A stretch of 64,000 nucleotides of DNA. It comes from Adiantum capillus-veneris (lineage: Eukaryota > Streptophyta > Polypodiopsida > Polypodiales > Pteridaceae). Below are positions 11,745 through 22,140 of this stretch, one piece after another. Made by a program: the position numbers and the translations under genes. Below the pieces are notes generated by a model that worked only from the letters and a program-made list of their open reading frames with translations, did no database searches and was not told the DNA's origin. The first letter of the stretch is position 1; the number at the start of each line of letters is the position of its first letter. The stretch covers positions 88,119,340 to 88,183,339 of the forward strand of contig CM043971.1 in assembly GCA_014529385.2 (NCBI GenBank), written 5' to 3'.

Positions 11745-11885
11745 TTCTTTCTACATGCATTGACTGCACATGCATATAGGGCTATATTACAAGGCCTGCA
11801 TTAGCACGAGTTCAAACCCATGCACAACACATACCCTTGACGATACCCTGTCATCCGGGAGGACTCCAGTTAGGAGGGGGGGAGG
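11745..11885 (+). promoter_or_regulatory. Conserved non-coding block ending in an internal polypurine tract
   Basis: This stretch is recognisably shared with OTA-2 (reverse complement of about 55763-55900): TACATGCATTGAC, CTGCATTAGCAC, then GATACCCTGTCATCCGGGAGG, ending in TAGGAGGGGGGGAGG at 11871-11885. The purine run resembles the true 3' polypurine tract at 17973-17985. It could be an internal plus-strand primer, an old 3' end or a signal for ORF3 expression. Confidence 0.55.
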
Positions 11886-14520
11886 CATTCCAATGCGGAC
11901 TCATGTCATATATTAGAGGGCAATGTTTGTGAGCAATTTTTCAACCATTTTTGCGTTTTATTGTGTGATTTTGGAAAAAAGAATATGCCCTTGTAATTAA
12001 TTAGAATTGGGGACCAAATCATCATTCATGAGTCCCTAGGGATGTGTATACACTATAAAGAGAGTCAAATATGGCCAAAAACTGTCTAAAAACAGCAAAA
12101 AATAGGCCAAGGTTGACGATAATGACCGAGATTGTACATAGACGAGAGAAAAGTGAGCTACAAAGTGTTTTGCTTTTCATTGGTATTTTTCTAGGTTAGA
12201 ATTGCTATTTTTGGGTTATTTTGGGATTTATTTGCTTTATTTTAACCATTTTCTAGCAAAAATTATAGAAAAAAAATCCGTAATCCAAATGGAAACACAA
12301 AAGAAGAGATGCCTGATCAGAGCAAGGTAAAGAAGACACAGAAAAAATAAGGACTGCAAAGGTGACAAGGCAAAATGACCACCGTCATGAAGGGACCTCC
12401 AACTCGAGAAATCTGCAAAAGTGGTAAAACTGAAGCAACCGAAATCCAAATCAGGAAATTTTCGAGCCTAAACCGCATCTCGCAAAAATTTATGGCCACA
12501 GGTAAAAGATGGGAAAATTTGGTGTCGGAGTCTCGATTACATATAGAGAGGCTAGGCTAGAAATCCCTCATTTGAGTCATTTTCCATAGTGAGAGAGAGA
12601 GAGCTCCCTACAACAGTTGAGACTTCCAGGAGCTCATCCATCGCGCACGGTCACCAGATCGACATCAGATATGAGAGGTATGCTCGTCAACACTGACCAT
12701 AAGTGTTGTTTACTTCAGTTAGTCGCAAAACCTCGCCGGCATCACAATCACAACCTGTGCACACATACGGTAGAATGGTTGTTAGGGAGACCTAGAGGCC
12801 ACCAAATGGGACCAAAAGTGAAAGGCACAATGCTTATAGCTTAGGGATCGAGCCTAGGACCTCGGAAAGCGTGAAGGAAGCAGCTCAGAAAACCCTAATT
12901 TAGCAGGACCTGCAAAAGGGCGACAAAACCAAGGTGATCGGAAATGAGCCAAAATTCATAGACAGCAAGCCAATAACCTCGACAAACCGACTGAAGGGTT
13001 AGACTATGAAAAAGTTCGTCAAAACGGAGCCTAAAGTCCCTATCTGACGAAAACCGCACAAAGCGTCACGATACTCTAACGGGCCGACCAAGTGACAAAA
13101 TTACACCAAATTCAACAAGGAACATCCAAAGGAGGTCAACTACGAGATGGAATGTGTCCACTCAGGAAAAAAGTTCTTCCACTAGGGCAAATGCCGGCAA
13201 CAGGCCAGAAAGACGTCCAAATGGTCGTTCTTGGTGTTTCAAACACCAAAACAACAACTGACTGCTTGGATGGAAGGTCAAAAGGAAGTAAAAGACAGCC
13301 GGAATCATACAAAGACCAAAAGGAACCGCGACCATCACCTAAGTGGTCTACTTCGACTTCAGGACCAGCTAAGTGCTGCAAACAGGGAGTACATTCTGCT
13401 AAATTGATTAAAACTTGATGTGTGTGTCTAGGAGGGCCTATTAAAACCATGATTGTCAACTAACATAAAAAAACTGGTAAAAATGACAGTGCCCAGTCTA
13501 TCGCGATAGACTTGAACTTACACTTAGACAAGGGAAACTTTGACTTTGGCTTCATGAGGGGTGCTAACAAGGAATGTTAACCACCAATATCAAGTCAAAG
13601 TGCAAGAAAAATCTTTTTTGGCCAAAAACTCAGTCTATCGCGATAGACTTGCTACAACATTTATTGGGGGGAAAGACTTTTCAAATTTTTACAAGCTAGA
13701 CTTGGGGAAGCAAATGAAGGCAGTACACCAAATTTGGTGCCAAGATGGACTCATATGGCAAGCTGAGAAAGACATGCAGACAACTCAGAGTCAAAACAGG
13801 ACATCTCAAGGGCAGACAGGTAAAATTTACATGTGAGGGGTCAAGAAACCTTGCATCAACTGGGAGAAGGCAAACAGATGGTCACAAAGCCAAAAAATGA
13901 CAAACTGGCACTAAGTCCCAGTCTATCGCGATAGACTAAGCAGAGGGATACTGGACCATCTTATCAAAAATTTGAATTAGCAGTTGTCTTCAACATGATG
14001 CAAGATGACCACCCACTAAGTTTGAGCCCAAAACAACACAAAATGAAGGAGATAGGCCAACATCTCCTTGAAGGGAATCTGGAAAAATGGGAGTTGATCC
14101 AAAAAGGGGTCACTTGACATTCATTTGAGGTAGAAATGGGGTCAGATCATGTGCAAGGTATGGGAAACCAATTGGTGGAGTCACAACTGCAAAAAAGGAA
14201 CTAGATCAAAAAAATGCTAGTCTATCGCGATAGACTGAGAAAAAGTAGCAAATGGACAGATTTTGAGCTTTGGCTTATGGAGTGACCTTACATGCCATGA
14301 GAGCATACACCACACAAAATTTCAAGGCATTTGGACTTGTTCTCCTTCACCAACAACATCAATTTGAAGCCGCCAAAGTCGCACAATGGAAAAGCTTGTC
14401 TATCTGCTAACATTTTATCTTAACTAATCTTGGGATTAAGAAGGCTCATCTAGATTCATGATTAAGTGGTAATCAATTTAGGGGAGTAGTACTATGTTTG
14501 TGCATTAACTGATAATTGTG
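11886..14520 (+). other. OTA-1 non-coding spacer between pol and ORF3
   Basis: About 2.6 kb without a convincing gene. In OTA-2 the equivalent gap is about ten bases, so this is an OTA-1-specific insertion or an OTA-2 deletion. The first 700 bases resemble LTR or leader DNA (ACTATAAAGAGAG at about 12052; a GA run at 12591-12602 shortly after ACATATAGAG). The second half holds the palindromic repeat array. Short ORFs at 12375-12560, 12617-12844, 13092-13418 and 13561-13836 show no family resemblance. Confidence 0.6.
13496..14235. repeat. 3' array of palindromic repeats (4 palindromes)
   Basis: Perfect GTCTATCGCGATAGAC copies lie at 13496-13511, 13633-13648, 13921-13936 and 14220-14235, spaced 137, 288 and 299 bp. 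Most are flanked by CA on the left and T on the right, extending the palindrome to AGTCTATCGCGATAGACT. The unit after 14220 shares CACACAAAATTTCAAGGCAT with the leader array. Confidence 0.88.
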
Positions 14521-17500
14521 ATGACAGGATCAATGGAGGCTTCTCCGGGAAAAAGAAAAGGCAAGAACCTGGCAACAGAAGGGGCAGTACCCTATGCACT
14601 TCTACCCAATTCTTTAAAGCCAGCAGCCGCCTGGATACCTGCAGATGTGCAATAGGCAACGGCCTTTCAGATATATCAAGGTTCATATGTGGATGACAAA
14701 AGAAACTTAGTGGATACAGTGATGATTCCCAAGGAGGCAGAGAATTACTTGAAAAGATCACTGCAAAGGTCATGGCTCAAAAAAGTCGGCTTGTGGAACT
14801 TCGTATCACTACCACCAGTAGGGATAGATTTCAAGAGGGTACAACATCTAATAGAGACTATCCAAGAAGATGGAACTTGCAGAGTGGCAGGCATGGATAA
14901 TGAAGTGATGGAGATCCAGATCACCAAAGAGATCATCAAAGAGGCATTGAAATTGTCAGATCAAGGAGCAAACATGAGAGAAAGAAGGAAAAACCTCACA
15001 GTTTACTTGCAAAAGTCCAAACTACCTTCTTTCGAACTCATAGCAAACCCGGAAGTAAGAGAACTGACACAGATCTACAGTCAGTGTTTGTTGAGCTACA
15101 GCAAAAGGCCGCCAAGATACACTACACCGCACGGGAGTATCTCAACCACACTGACATGGGCTATGTGAATGACCCGTGAGTTCTATATAGATCACGCGTC
15201 ATATCTGTTTGAAGAAATGACAAAGCTAAGGCAGGACATACCCAATTACATTGCAAGAGGAGAAGTCCTAACTAGAGTAATATACCATACCATAGGCGCG
15301 GCAGATCAGTTGCCATTTCCCCCTCATCAGAACGACTGGCTGGTATTAAGGGAAAATAGCGAAGACAGATCACAAAGGAAAGTACCTCCATCTATTAACA
15401 CCATTGGAGGACACAAGCTGAAAAGAGTGACAAGAAGTACACAAGAAAAGATGAAAGAAGAAAAAAGAACTGAAGAGGAAGATGCCCGACTAAAGAAGCG
15501 GAAAGCGGAAATGGAAAACAACACCAGGTTGCAGAAGATAGAAAAAATGGAAAGGATGCTAGAAGGGTTTGCTCTAGAAAGATCTCTACGAGGCGATGTA
15601 GGCGCCACTTGGAAACCTTCTAGTAGCACTTTCACACTGAGAACGAAGAATAGGAACAACCCAGCTTTTGAGCTGGACTGGTTCGAGAGGAACATCCAGG
15701 AAAGAAATGTTAGGCATGAACCAGAATTGCTACTAGAAGAGGAGGATCTCCAAACTTTGAGAGATCAGCTGAGGCCAACTTTGCGTGATCAGGAAACACC
15801 GCCGCCATCTCCAAGGCCAGATACAAGTGAAAGGCAATCTAGCCGATCTGTTGAATCTACTTCGCATTCAGAAAACTCACATCGTGATGATAGAGTTCAC
15901 ACACCGCCCAGTGAACAGGAAGAAGAGGAAGAAGAAGAAGAAGGAACAGATAGACACCCAAACACTGGAGCCATATCACAAAGTGATAAAGGCAAGCAAA
16001 AGGAGGTGGATCAAACTAAAGATAAAGCTTCTTCCTCTCAAGAAATTGAGCTGGAAGCTACTATAGATGCAGATTTGCAGTCAATGGCGACAATACTAAA
16101 CCGAACAAGACTGCACAGTCAATGGTTAGTTGATTAGAACCGGTCCAACAAAATGAAGCTACAAAAAACTGATGAGGAAGTTCTGAGACTCCAAGAGCAA
16201 AGGGAGGACACTCTAAAGTTGATAAGCATCAGAGATGCTGAAATATTGGGGCTCAAAGGCATAGTAAATCTTCTCAAAGACAATTTACAGGAGTCGGAAG
16301 ACTTCAATGCCATATGTGAAGATACAATAAACGTATTCCTTGAAGATGTCAGTGACAGAGAAGAACACATCCAAAAGTTGTAAAAGGAAAAGCAAGATGC
16401 GCTGGAGACCATGAAAAGTTTGCAAGTCGTCATCGATGACTTACAAATTGAAGTCAAAGATTTGTGAGCAGTAACAGATATCCAAGCAAGAGAAATCGAA
16501 CGCGCTAAGAAGCAAAAAACGTCGCTACCAACAACACCAGTAGTCCACCCAGAAGAAGAAGTGGTTGCACTAAAGAGGGAGTTGGAGTTGGAAAGAAAAC
16601 AACGTTTAATGATTGTTGAAAGTGCGCTTAGAGCAGAAGATCAACTACAAAGACAAATTTCAGATTTGCAAAGTGAACAACAACAAGGACCATCTCATGA
16701 CAGTGCAATGGAAAGCATTGTTTCCAAATCACTCAGAGAAGAAAATGAAAACTTACACATCAGGTTAAAACAATTAGAGGAATCTACCGCTAAAAAAGAA
16801 ATGGAATTTCAAGCTCTATAAATCAATAGTAGAACAATGGCCACACAAATCGCAAGTCTACAAAGTGTAGAGCAACACCAAGGACATGTACGAGTGCACA
16901 TGGAGCCAGCAACAACGAATTTGGCTGGACTCGCCGAAGTATATGGGGGTCAAGATGAGTACGAGGATGATTTAGATGAACAAGAGGCACCAGATACGCG
17001 GACGGATCAAACTGGCTCCAAAGACCAAGAGACAGAAGAAGATTCAGTCACGAAATTGGAAGAGCAGAGGCTGGCCGAGCAGATGGAAAAACAAACAGAA
17101 ATGATATGGTACAAGGCTATGCAACTCGAAAAGGAGTTGCTACAAGGGCTTTCCAGATCGGGCAAAACAGTAGCAGAGCTACGGAAGGAATGGAATGCAC
17201 CTATGTTACCCTATGCTCTGCTGAAGTACGAAACTCTAACACATCAACGGCAGCTCGAAAAAGAAGAACAAGTGCCAATGTTTGAAGGAGAAGTACAGGA
17301 TAGGGAACAACAAAACAAAATAGTGGACAGCCAGCCAAAGTGGAGGCGTCAATGGCTATTGGATCACCCTAATAACCTGATCCACTTAGTCAATGAACCA
17401 CCTGAGTTGAGGAATGACATAACGTTTTTCCCCACTCCCCGAACATACACCTACAACCAACATAAAGCACTACAGAGTAGAAATCCGACATGGCTGAATT

Positions 17501-17937
17501 ATCCAGTAATGCCAGGGCCAGCAGAGGGAGAGAGAATATCCGGTTCTTACATGGTGAAAACCCTGCAGGGCGCCATAGCAGAATTCGGAGGCTCTCCTGA
17601 CCTATCCTGCAAGATTCTATGTAAGATAGCTCGAACATTTTTGGCCTGTCTCACAGTCTTCTCAGAAAGCTGGACATCAGAGTATATGAATACTGAAAGA
17701 AGCATCTTAGAGTTGTCATATGATCTAAGTGGGCCACCGACAGAACCAGTATTGTATGCCTATTTCAAACGACTGATGTTTCTGCCAAGCTACCATCTCC
17801 AAACCTTTGAAGAAGCATTTTACACGGGCTTCTTCATGTACAAGTCAAAAATTTTTGGCCCATTAATGGCAAGTGAGTCTATGCGCTATGATGCGTTTCT
17901 ACATCAAATCACCCAAGAAAGGCGACAAAGACAATGA
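14521..17937 (+). pseudogene. OTA-1 ORF3: long coiled-coil protein of unknown function
   Basis: One frame of about 1,138 codons, interrupted by TAG 14653, TGA 15166, TAG 16135, TAA 16381, TGA 16465 and TAA 16819 but with no indel, ending at TGA 17935-17937. ATGs at 14521 and 14533 are possible starts. The N-terminal 220 residues (WLKKVGLWNFVSLPP, ITKEIIKEALKLSD) match nothing I know. A charged middle (15430-16020) has a Glu run, and 16150-16820 is heptad-rich coiled coil. The C-terminal ~350 residues are conserved in OTA-2: YMVKTLQGAI, GSPDL, YDLSG, MFLPSYHLQTFEEAFYTGFF. I see no signal peptide, membrane segment, RNase H or env motif. It sits where Athila and SIRE elements carry env-like ORFs, but that is position only. 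Confidence 0.72.
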
Positions 17938-17950
17938 AGACAAAGACAAT

Positions 17951-17985
17951 CATGTCGTGGTAGACATGAATTAGGAGGGGGGGAG
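17951..17985 (+). promoter_or_regulatory. OTA-1 pre-PPT hairpin and 3' polypurine tract
   Basis: CATGTC and GACATG (17951-17956, 17963-17968) form a 6-bp stem with a 6-base loop. Five bases further on, AGGAGGGGGGGAG (17973-17985) is the polypurine tract, directly abutting the TGTTGG start of the 3' LTR. OTA-2 has the same order with a 7-bp stem. Confidence 0.8.
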
Positions 17986-18923
17986 TGTTGGAGCCCCATT
18001 GGTCCAACTCTTGTAATGAGCCCATCTTGTAAAGCATATCAAATTCCATTTTTTATGTCAAAGACGTCTTATCATTTGATCCATTCGTCTGGATTATGTA
18101 AATATTAGTCAGTTAGTCAGGACTCAGATTTATTCCCACTTTGTAATCATGAGCAAGAGAACCCCATGTACATTTTTGAGCTAAGGTGACTAAAGTATAA
18201 AAGTCACCTTAGAACCATTTTTTGGACAACATTTTTTGAACATTAATCCTGTGTCGTACGAGTCTGAGAGGGAGAGGGAGAGAGAGAGAGAGAGAGTGAG
18301 TGTGTCTTATTCTCTTCGCTACGCGCTTCTCCCTCACCGGATTCATGACGCGACCACACCATCGCGGTAGTCTCTCCGAGAGCTACGCGCCCACGCCACT
18401 CATTCGCCGTTTCGAGTTGATCGCGATCGATTCTTCTTCGAGCTTGTTTTGCTTGTAAGTAGCACAAACGGTGTCTGTTTTCAATAATCAAGTGCTTCAT
18501 GGAATGAGAAAGAGATTAGCTACACATAGATACTGATAAACTTAAGTTTCGCCTACTTTTGGATTATGACCTATTGGTCTATCACGACAGTATTCGAGAT
18601 AGCTAGGGTTCAAATCTGGTGAGATTAGACTTATAGGTAAGTATGTCTTAGTGAGAGGATGATACCTAGTAAGTTTGATGCGATTCCGAGTTCATTGGAC
18701 GTGTAAACGGTGTTGTGAGAGTTTAGGGATAGAGTGGGTTGCATTCTACTAGGGTTAGTGATTGATGCATCATAAAAGTGCGTATGTGTAGATTGGTCTC
18801 AGCCTGACAAGCTAACGAGATTGCCTACGTGCACCTACGGGTTAGTCGTGTCATCGGATGATAAGTATGTTGTCTGTGTCGTGCTCGTGAGTATGAACAG
18901 GGGAGTAGTTTTTCCCTAAAACA
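17986..18923 (+). repeat. OTA-1 3' LTR (938 bp)
   Basis: Starts TGTTGGAG after the polypurine tract and ends CTAAAACA. The last 397 bases repeat positions 1-397. It contains a TATA box at 18196 and a GA-rich tract at 18265-18296. The 3' flank begins GTGTC; the matching target duplicate is outside the window. Confidence 0.93.
18181..18212 (+). promoter_or_regulatory. LTR promoter: TATA box inside an 11-bp inverted repeat
   Basis: CTAAGGTGACT (18181-18191) and AGTCACCTTAG (18202-18212) are perfect reverse complements. The 10-bp loop and adjoining arm hold TATAAAAG (18196-18203). This is the only TATA-like site in the LTR placed correctly upstream of the GA tract, so transcription probably starts about 30 bases downstream. 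Confidence 0.6.
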
Positions 18924-18939
18924 GTGTCTATTTTTGTTC

Positions 18940-18942
<3 letters not shown>

Positions 18943-18996
<54 letters not shown>
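18943..18996. repeat. (AG)n microsatellite, 54 bp
   Basis: Uninterrupted AG dinucleotides, beginning 20 bp outside the OTA-1 3' LTR. A shorter imperfect (GA)n follows at 19367-19403. Confidence 0.97.
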
Positions 18997-18998
<2 letters not shown>

Positions 18999-19363
18999 AT
19001 TGATTGGCCTTGGCGTTTGATAAAAAATGCCCCCCCTCCCGCCCCCCCCGCCCCCCCAAAAAAAAAACTCGATCATGAACACAATCCAACACTTACTTTA
19101 TGTACAAATTCTCAAATGTTGCCGCAAGAGGCCTCATGTAGTCTCCTCTATCAACAGCCGTGGTTGCCAACAACACCTGATCCACCATGAGCCCCACACC
19201 CTTATACAACCTCAATCCTTTGTTGGCCAGGATGCCAAGACTTTGGATCCAATACATGTCCCACTCGCCACAAGCGCTTGCTGAGCCACCTACTCCTCTA
19301 CCGCTGTATGTCCGCCACCCTTCCTGATGAGCTCCATTTTTGCCTAGCTGCGGCCCTCCACAC

Positions 19364-19403
<40 letters not shown>

Positions 19404-20385
19404 TCCCACATCTGTCTCCACAATTTGTTTGTCTTTTTTTGGCCAATCAGTGGATGCTACAATGTTGAGAGCTCCAACAAGACCATTCAAGCTTTTTAGC
19501 TTTCCCAAGTTTTCACATCTCGAACTCTTGACATAGGCAAGAAAAAAGGGGTTCTACAAGGGGACAAGTGGCATTGCCTACTGCTACAATGCTCACGGCA
19601 ACGATCGTGCAAGGCGGTCTCCCATTCGGTGTTTGAGAAAAATGTGTCTCAGCTTAATATCATGCCTTTTTCAATTTCAAAAATGCGGGTTGAGGGCAAG
19701 GGGAAAAGGAGAAATCCCGCCCCAAGGTAGAGAAAAATAGTGTAGAAACCTGCAAAATAAACCTAATTTTCTAAATTTCCTCTTGGAAAATTAAAAGAAA
19801 GCAATTTTGTATGTTTGAAAAATTGATTTTTGCAGAACACTGATGTGATTGCATTGGAGGATGATCATTGCCAGTCGAGGGTATTGGCCTTGCTCTTCAA
19901 GTTAGCAATCCTTTACTCATTTGGATCCTCCTCGGTGTTGCATACCTAATGTGGGTCCTTTGCCTCCCCCTAGAAATGATGACTCCGATCTCTTATTTTA
20001 GGGCTGCCTCCATGCATGTGCCTCCATTGTAGGACTGCCTCCATATCATTTTGCTTACATTTAGAGCCTGGTCACTTTGGCATGGCTAAATAGCCTTCCA
20101 GCTTTGTTTGCAAGTCAAGAAAACCGGTGTCTTTTTGAAGATAAATGATGGATTTGGCTGAGTGATGAGACAGATCTTGAGCAGGTTCTTGCTAACCGAC
20201 AGGGCCTCAAAAGTCAACCATGTGAAAGGCTATGCCCGTTTCGAGGATCTTGACTACCATGATTAGATAGGTAGAGAGAGAAGAGCCGGCTCATGAGGGG
20301 ACAAAAAGCAGGCTCGTTGGTACACACGACCAGGCTCTTCACCTCTCACATGCTTCATTTTAATATTACAAACTAGACATGTAGC

Positions 20386-20387
<2 letters not shown>

Positions 20388-20479
<92 letters not shown>
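20388..20479. repeat. (GA)n microsatellite, 92 bp
   Basis: Uninterrupted GA dinucleotides, the longest simple repeat in the window, followed by a short AAG run. Confidence 0.97.
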
Positions 20480-20482
<3 letters not shown>

Positions 20483-20604
20483 AGAAGAAGAAGATCACAA
20501 GAGACCTAAATTTTTTAGCCGATGAACGTTGGTTCTTGAACTCAAGGTCTTGCATGCTCACATACTTATACAAGGAGAGGGGGACACAGTGACCTTAAAG
20601 GTTA

Positions 20605-20607
<3 letters not shown>

Positions 20608-20670
<63 letters not shown>
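20608..20670. repeat. (AG)n microsatellite, 63 bp
   Basis: Uninterrupted AG dinucleotides 128 bp after the previous GA tract. A (TG)n tract follows at 20854-20890. Confidence 0.97.
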
Positions 20671-20672
<2 letters not shown>

Positions 20673-20858
20673 ATCCTTAATGGTCAGATTGACCTATGGG
20701 ACCGAGTACAACATGTAACATGCTTGAAGACTAAGTGCCTCAATGCTCTGCCTCACATTTAAGCTAAGCCAAATGGCTGCTATGGTATAAAATATGGGTA
20801 ACGGCAAGCATGTGAATGGTTGAATACAGTCTGATCTGTCGAAGAAGAACATGCATGT

Positions 20859-20890
<32 letters not shown>

Positions 20891-21831
20891 TTTGCAACAG
20901 GCCCTTTCTTTTAGGATGATGCCCAAACATCTTGCAAAGAGAAACGATTGAGTGAACTCTTGTCCTCACATTTTAAGGTGCGAATGGTGCCCAAATGTAC
21001 ACAAAAAAACAATATGCGTCTTATATTACTAACATGCTTATGGTCAATTGCAAGAGACCTCAACATCCATGCAACAAGAGACCTCAACATCCATGCGACG
21101 AGTCTTGGTAGATGCAAGTGTACATGCTAGTTAGATTGAGTGCAATCCAACCTGTAAATTTTGAAATTTACCCACATATAGAGACAAAGTTGCTATAGCC
21201 ATGCAGTCACCTCCATGTCACATACCCATCATGAATAGTGCCTTTGAGAAGCAAACGACACACTACTCACCAAATCAGTTGTGCATACCAATGGCAAAGT
21301 TTCTTCTACTACTATGTGCTGTAATGTTGGCATGTTGGGTCATGGTTGGTACATGCATCCTAAGTGCCAGAAAATAGCAGTTTATGACTTAGTTGACTGT
21401 GATGCCCCAAATGCAAGACCAAAACTACACGAGAGAAGCATGGAAGAGTTGTTATCATGACCAATGCCTTGATTGGTAAGGATGGTGAGAGGGGATGTTA
21501 ATGCATCTAAAGAATTTGTCGTTCAATGTAAACACTATATCCAAAGAAGGATACCATCTCTCTATTATTCTATTTAGAGGGCCACTACCACTCATCACGG
21601 TCCCACATCAATTGTGTGGGGGGGACGTCTCTAGCCTAATCGCAAATTCATTGCCACCTTAGAGAGAAACATAGGATGTTAAGACAAGACATCATGCGAA
21701 GGGAGCAGCCCATTACTTAATTCATTCCCAAGAGAGCTCAAATTGACCTGATAATTATTGAACTCAATACACACACATATATAGGTAGAGAGAAGGAGGG
21801 GATCGACAAACTTTCCATGATTAGGAGGAGT

Positions 21832-22140
21832 ATGTTGGAGCTTGGCATGACCAACTAGAAGTAGATTTGTCCTTGGTCAATCCACAAGAATGTGGAGAGT
21901 AACTACACTTCATTAGTTGTTCGACCTTACACTCGAAAAGGTAGACATATTGTTGATCCAAAAGATAGATTTGTGCTTGGTTGATGTGAATGTGAAAGGC
22001 ACTTAGACCTTGTATCATACATTGTCATCTATAAAGTAGTTATAGTGGTGGTTGATGCACAAGTGTATTAAAGAGCTATAAAAGCTCACATGAGAATCAT
22101 AGGCATTTGCTCACATTTTTGCCCTCCCTTTGAAAGGAAG
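21832..22140 (+). mobile_element. Possible LTR scar (polypurine tract, TG start, TATA)
   Basis: TTAGGAGGAGTA is followed by TGTTGGAGCTTGGC, which looks like a polypurine tract abutting an LTR start. A TATAAAAG box lies about 240 bp downstream, near 22078, and only non-coding DNA follows. No second LTR, primer site or ORF belongs to it, and the right end is a guess. Confidence 0.3.

Larger units (their letters stand above)
1..18923 (+). mobile_element. OTA-1: giant Ty3/Gypsy retrotransposon, 5' LTR cut by window edge
   Basis: The first 397 bases match 18527-18923 base for base in length with 12 mismatches (about 3%), so they are the last part of a 5' LTR whose 3' partner is the 938-bp LTR at 17986-18923. 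Between them lie a tRNA-Asp-type primer site, gag, protease, RT, RNase H, integrase, a second protease, an extra coiled-coil ORF and a polypurine tract. This order and primer are those of the non-chromodomain Ogre/Tat/Athila branch. Complete length would be about 19.5 kb, large even for that branch. The coding part has several stops and frameshifts, so the copy is dead. The 5' target duplication is outside the window. Confidence 0.9.

Noticed and set aside
12617-13836. Small ORFs in the OTA-1 spacer as accessory genes
   Set aside because: Overlap the repeat array, low complexity, not present in OTA-2.
16150-16820. ORF3 as an envelope gene
   Set aside because: Coiled coil and position fit, but I found no signal peptide, membrane segment or Cys pattern.
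19093-19446. Possible host gene fragment on the minus strand
   Set aside because: Interrupted by a CT microsatellite, no recognisable domain or splice pattern.
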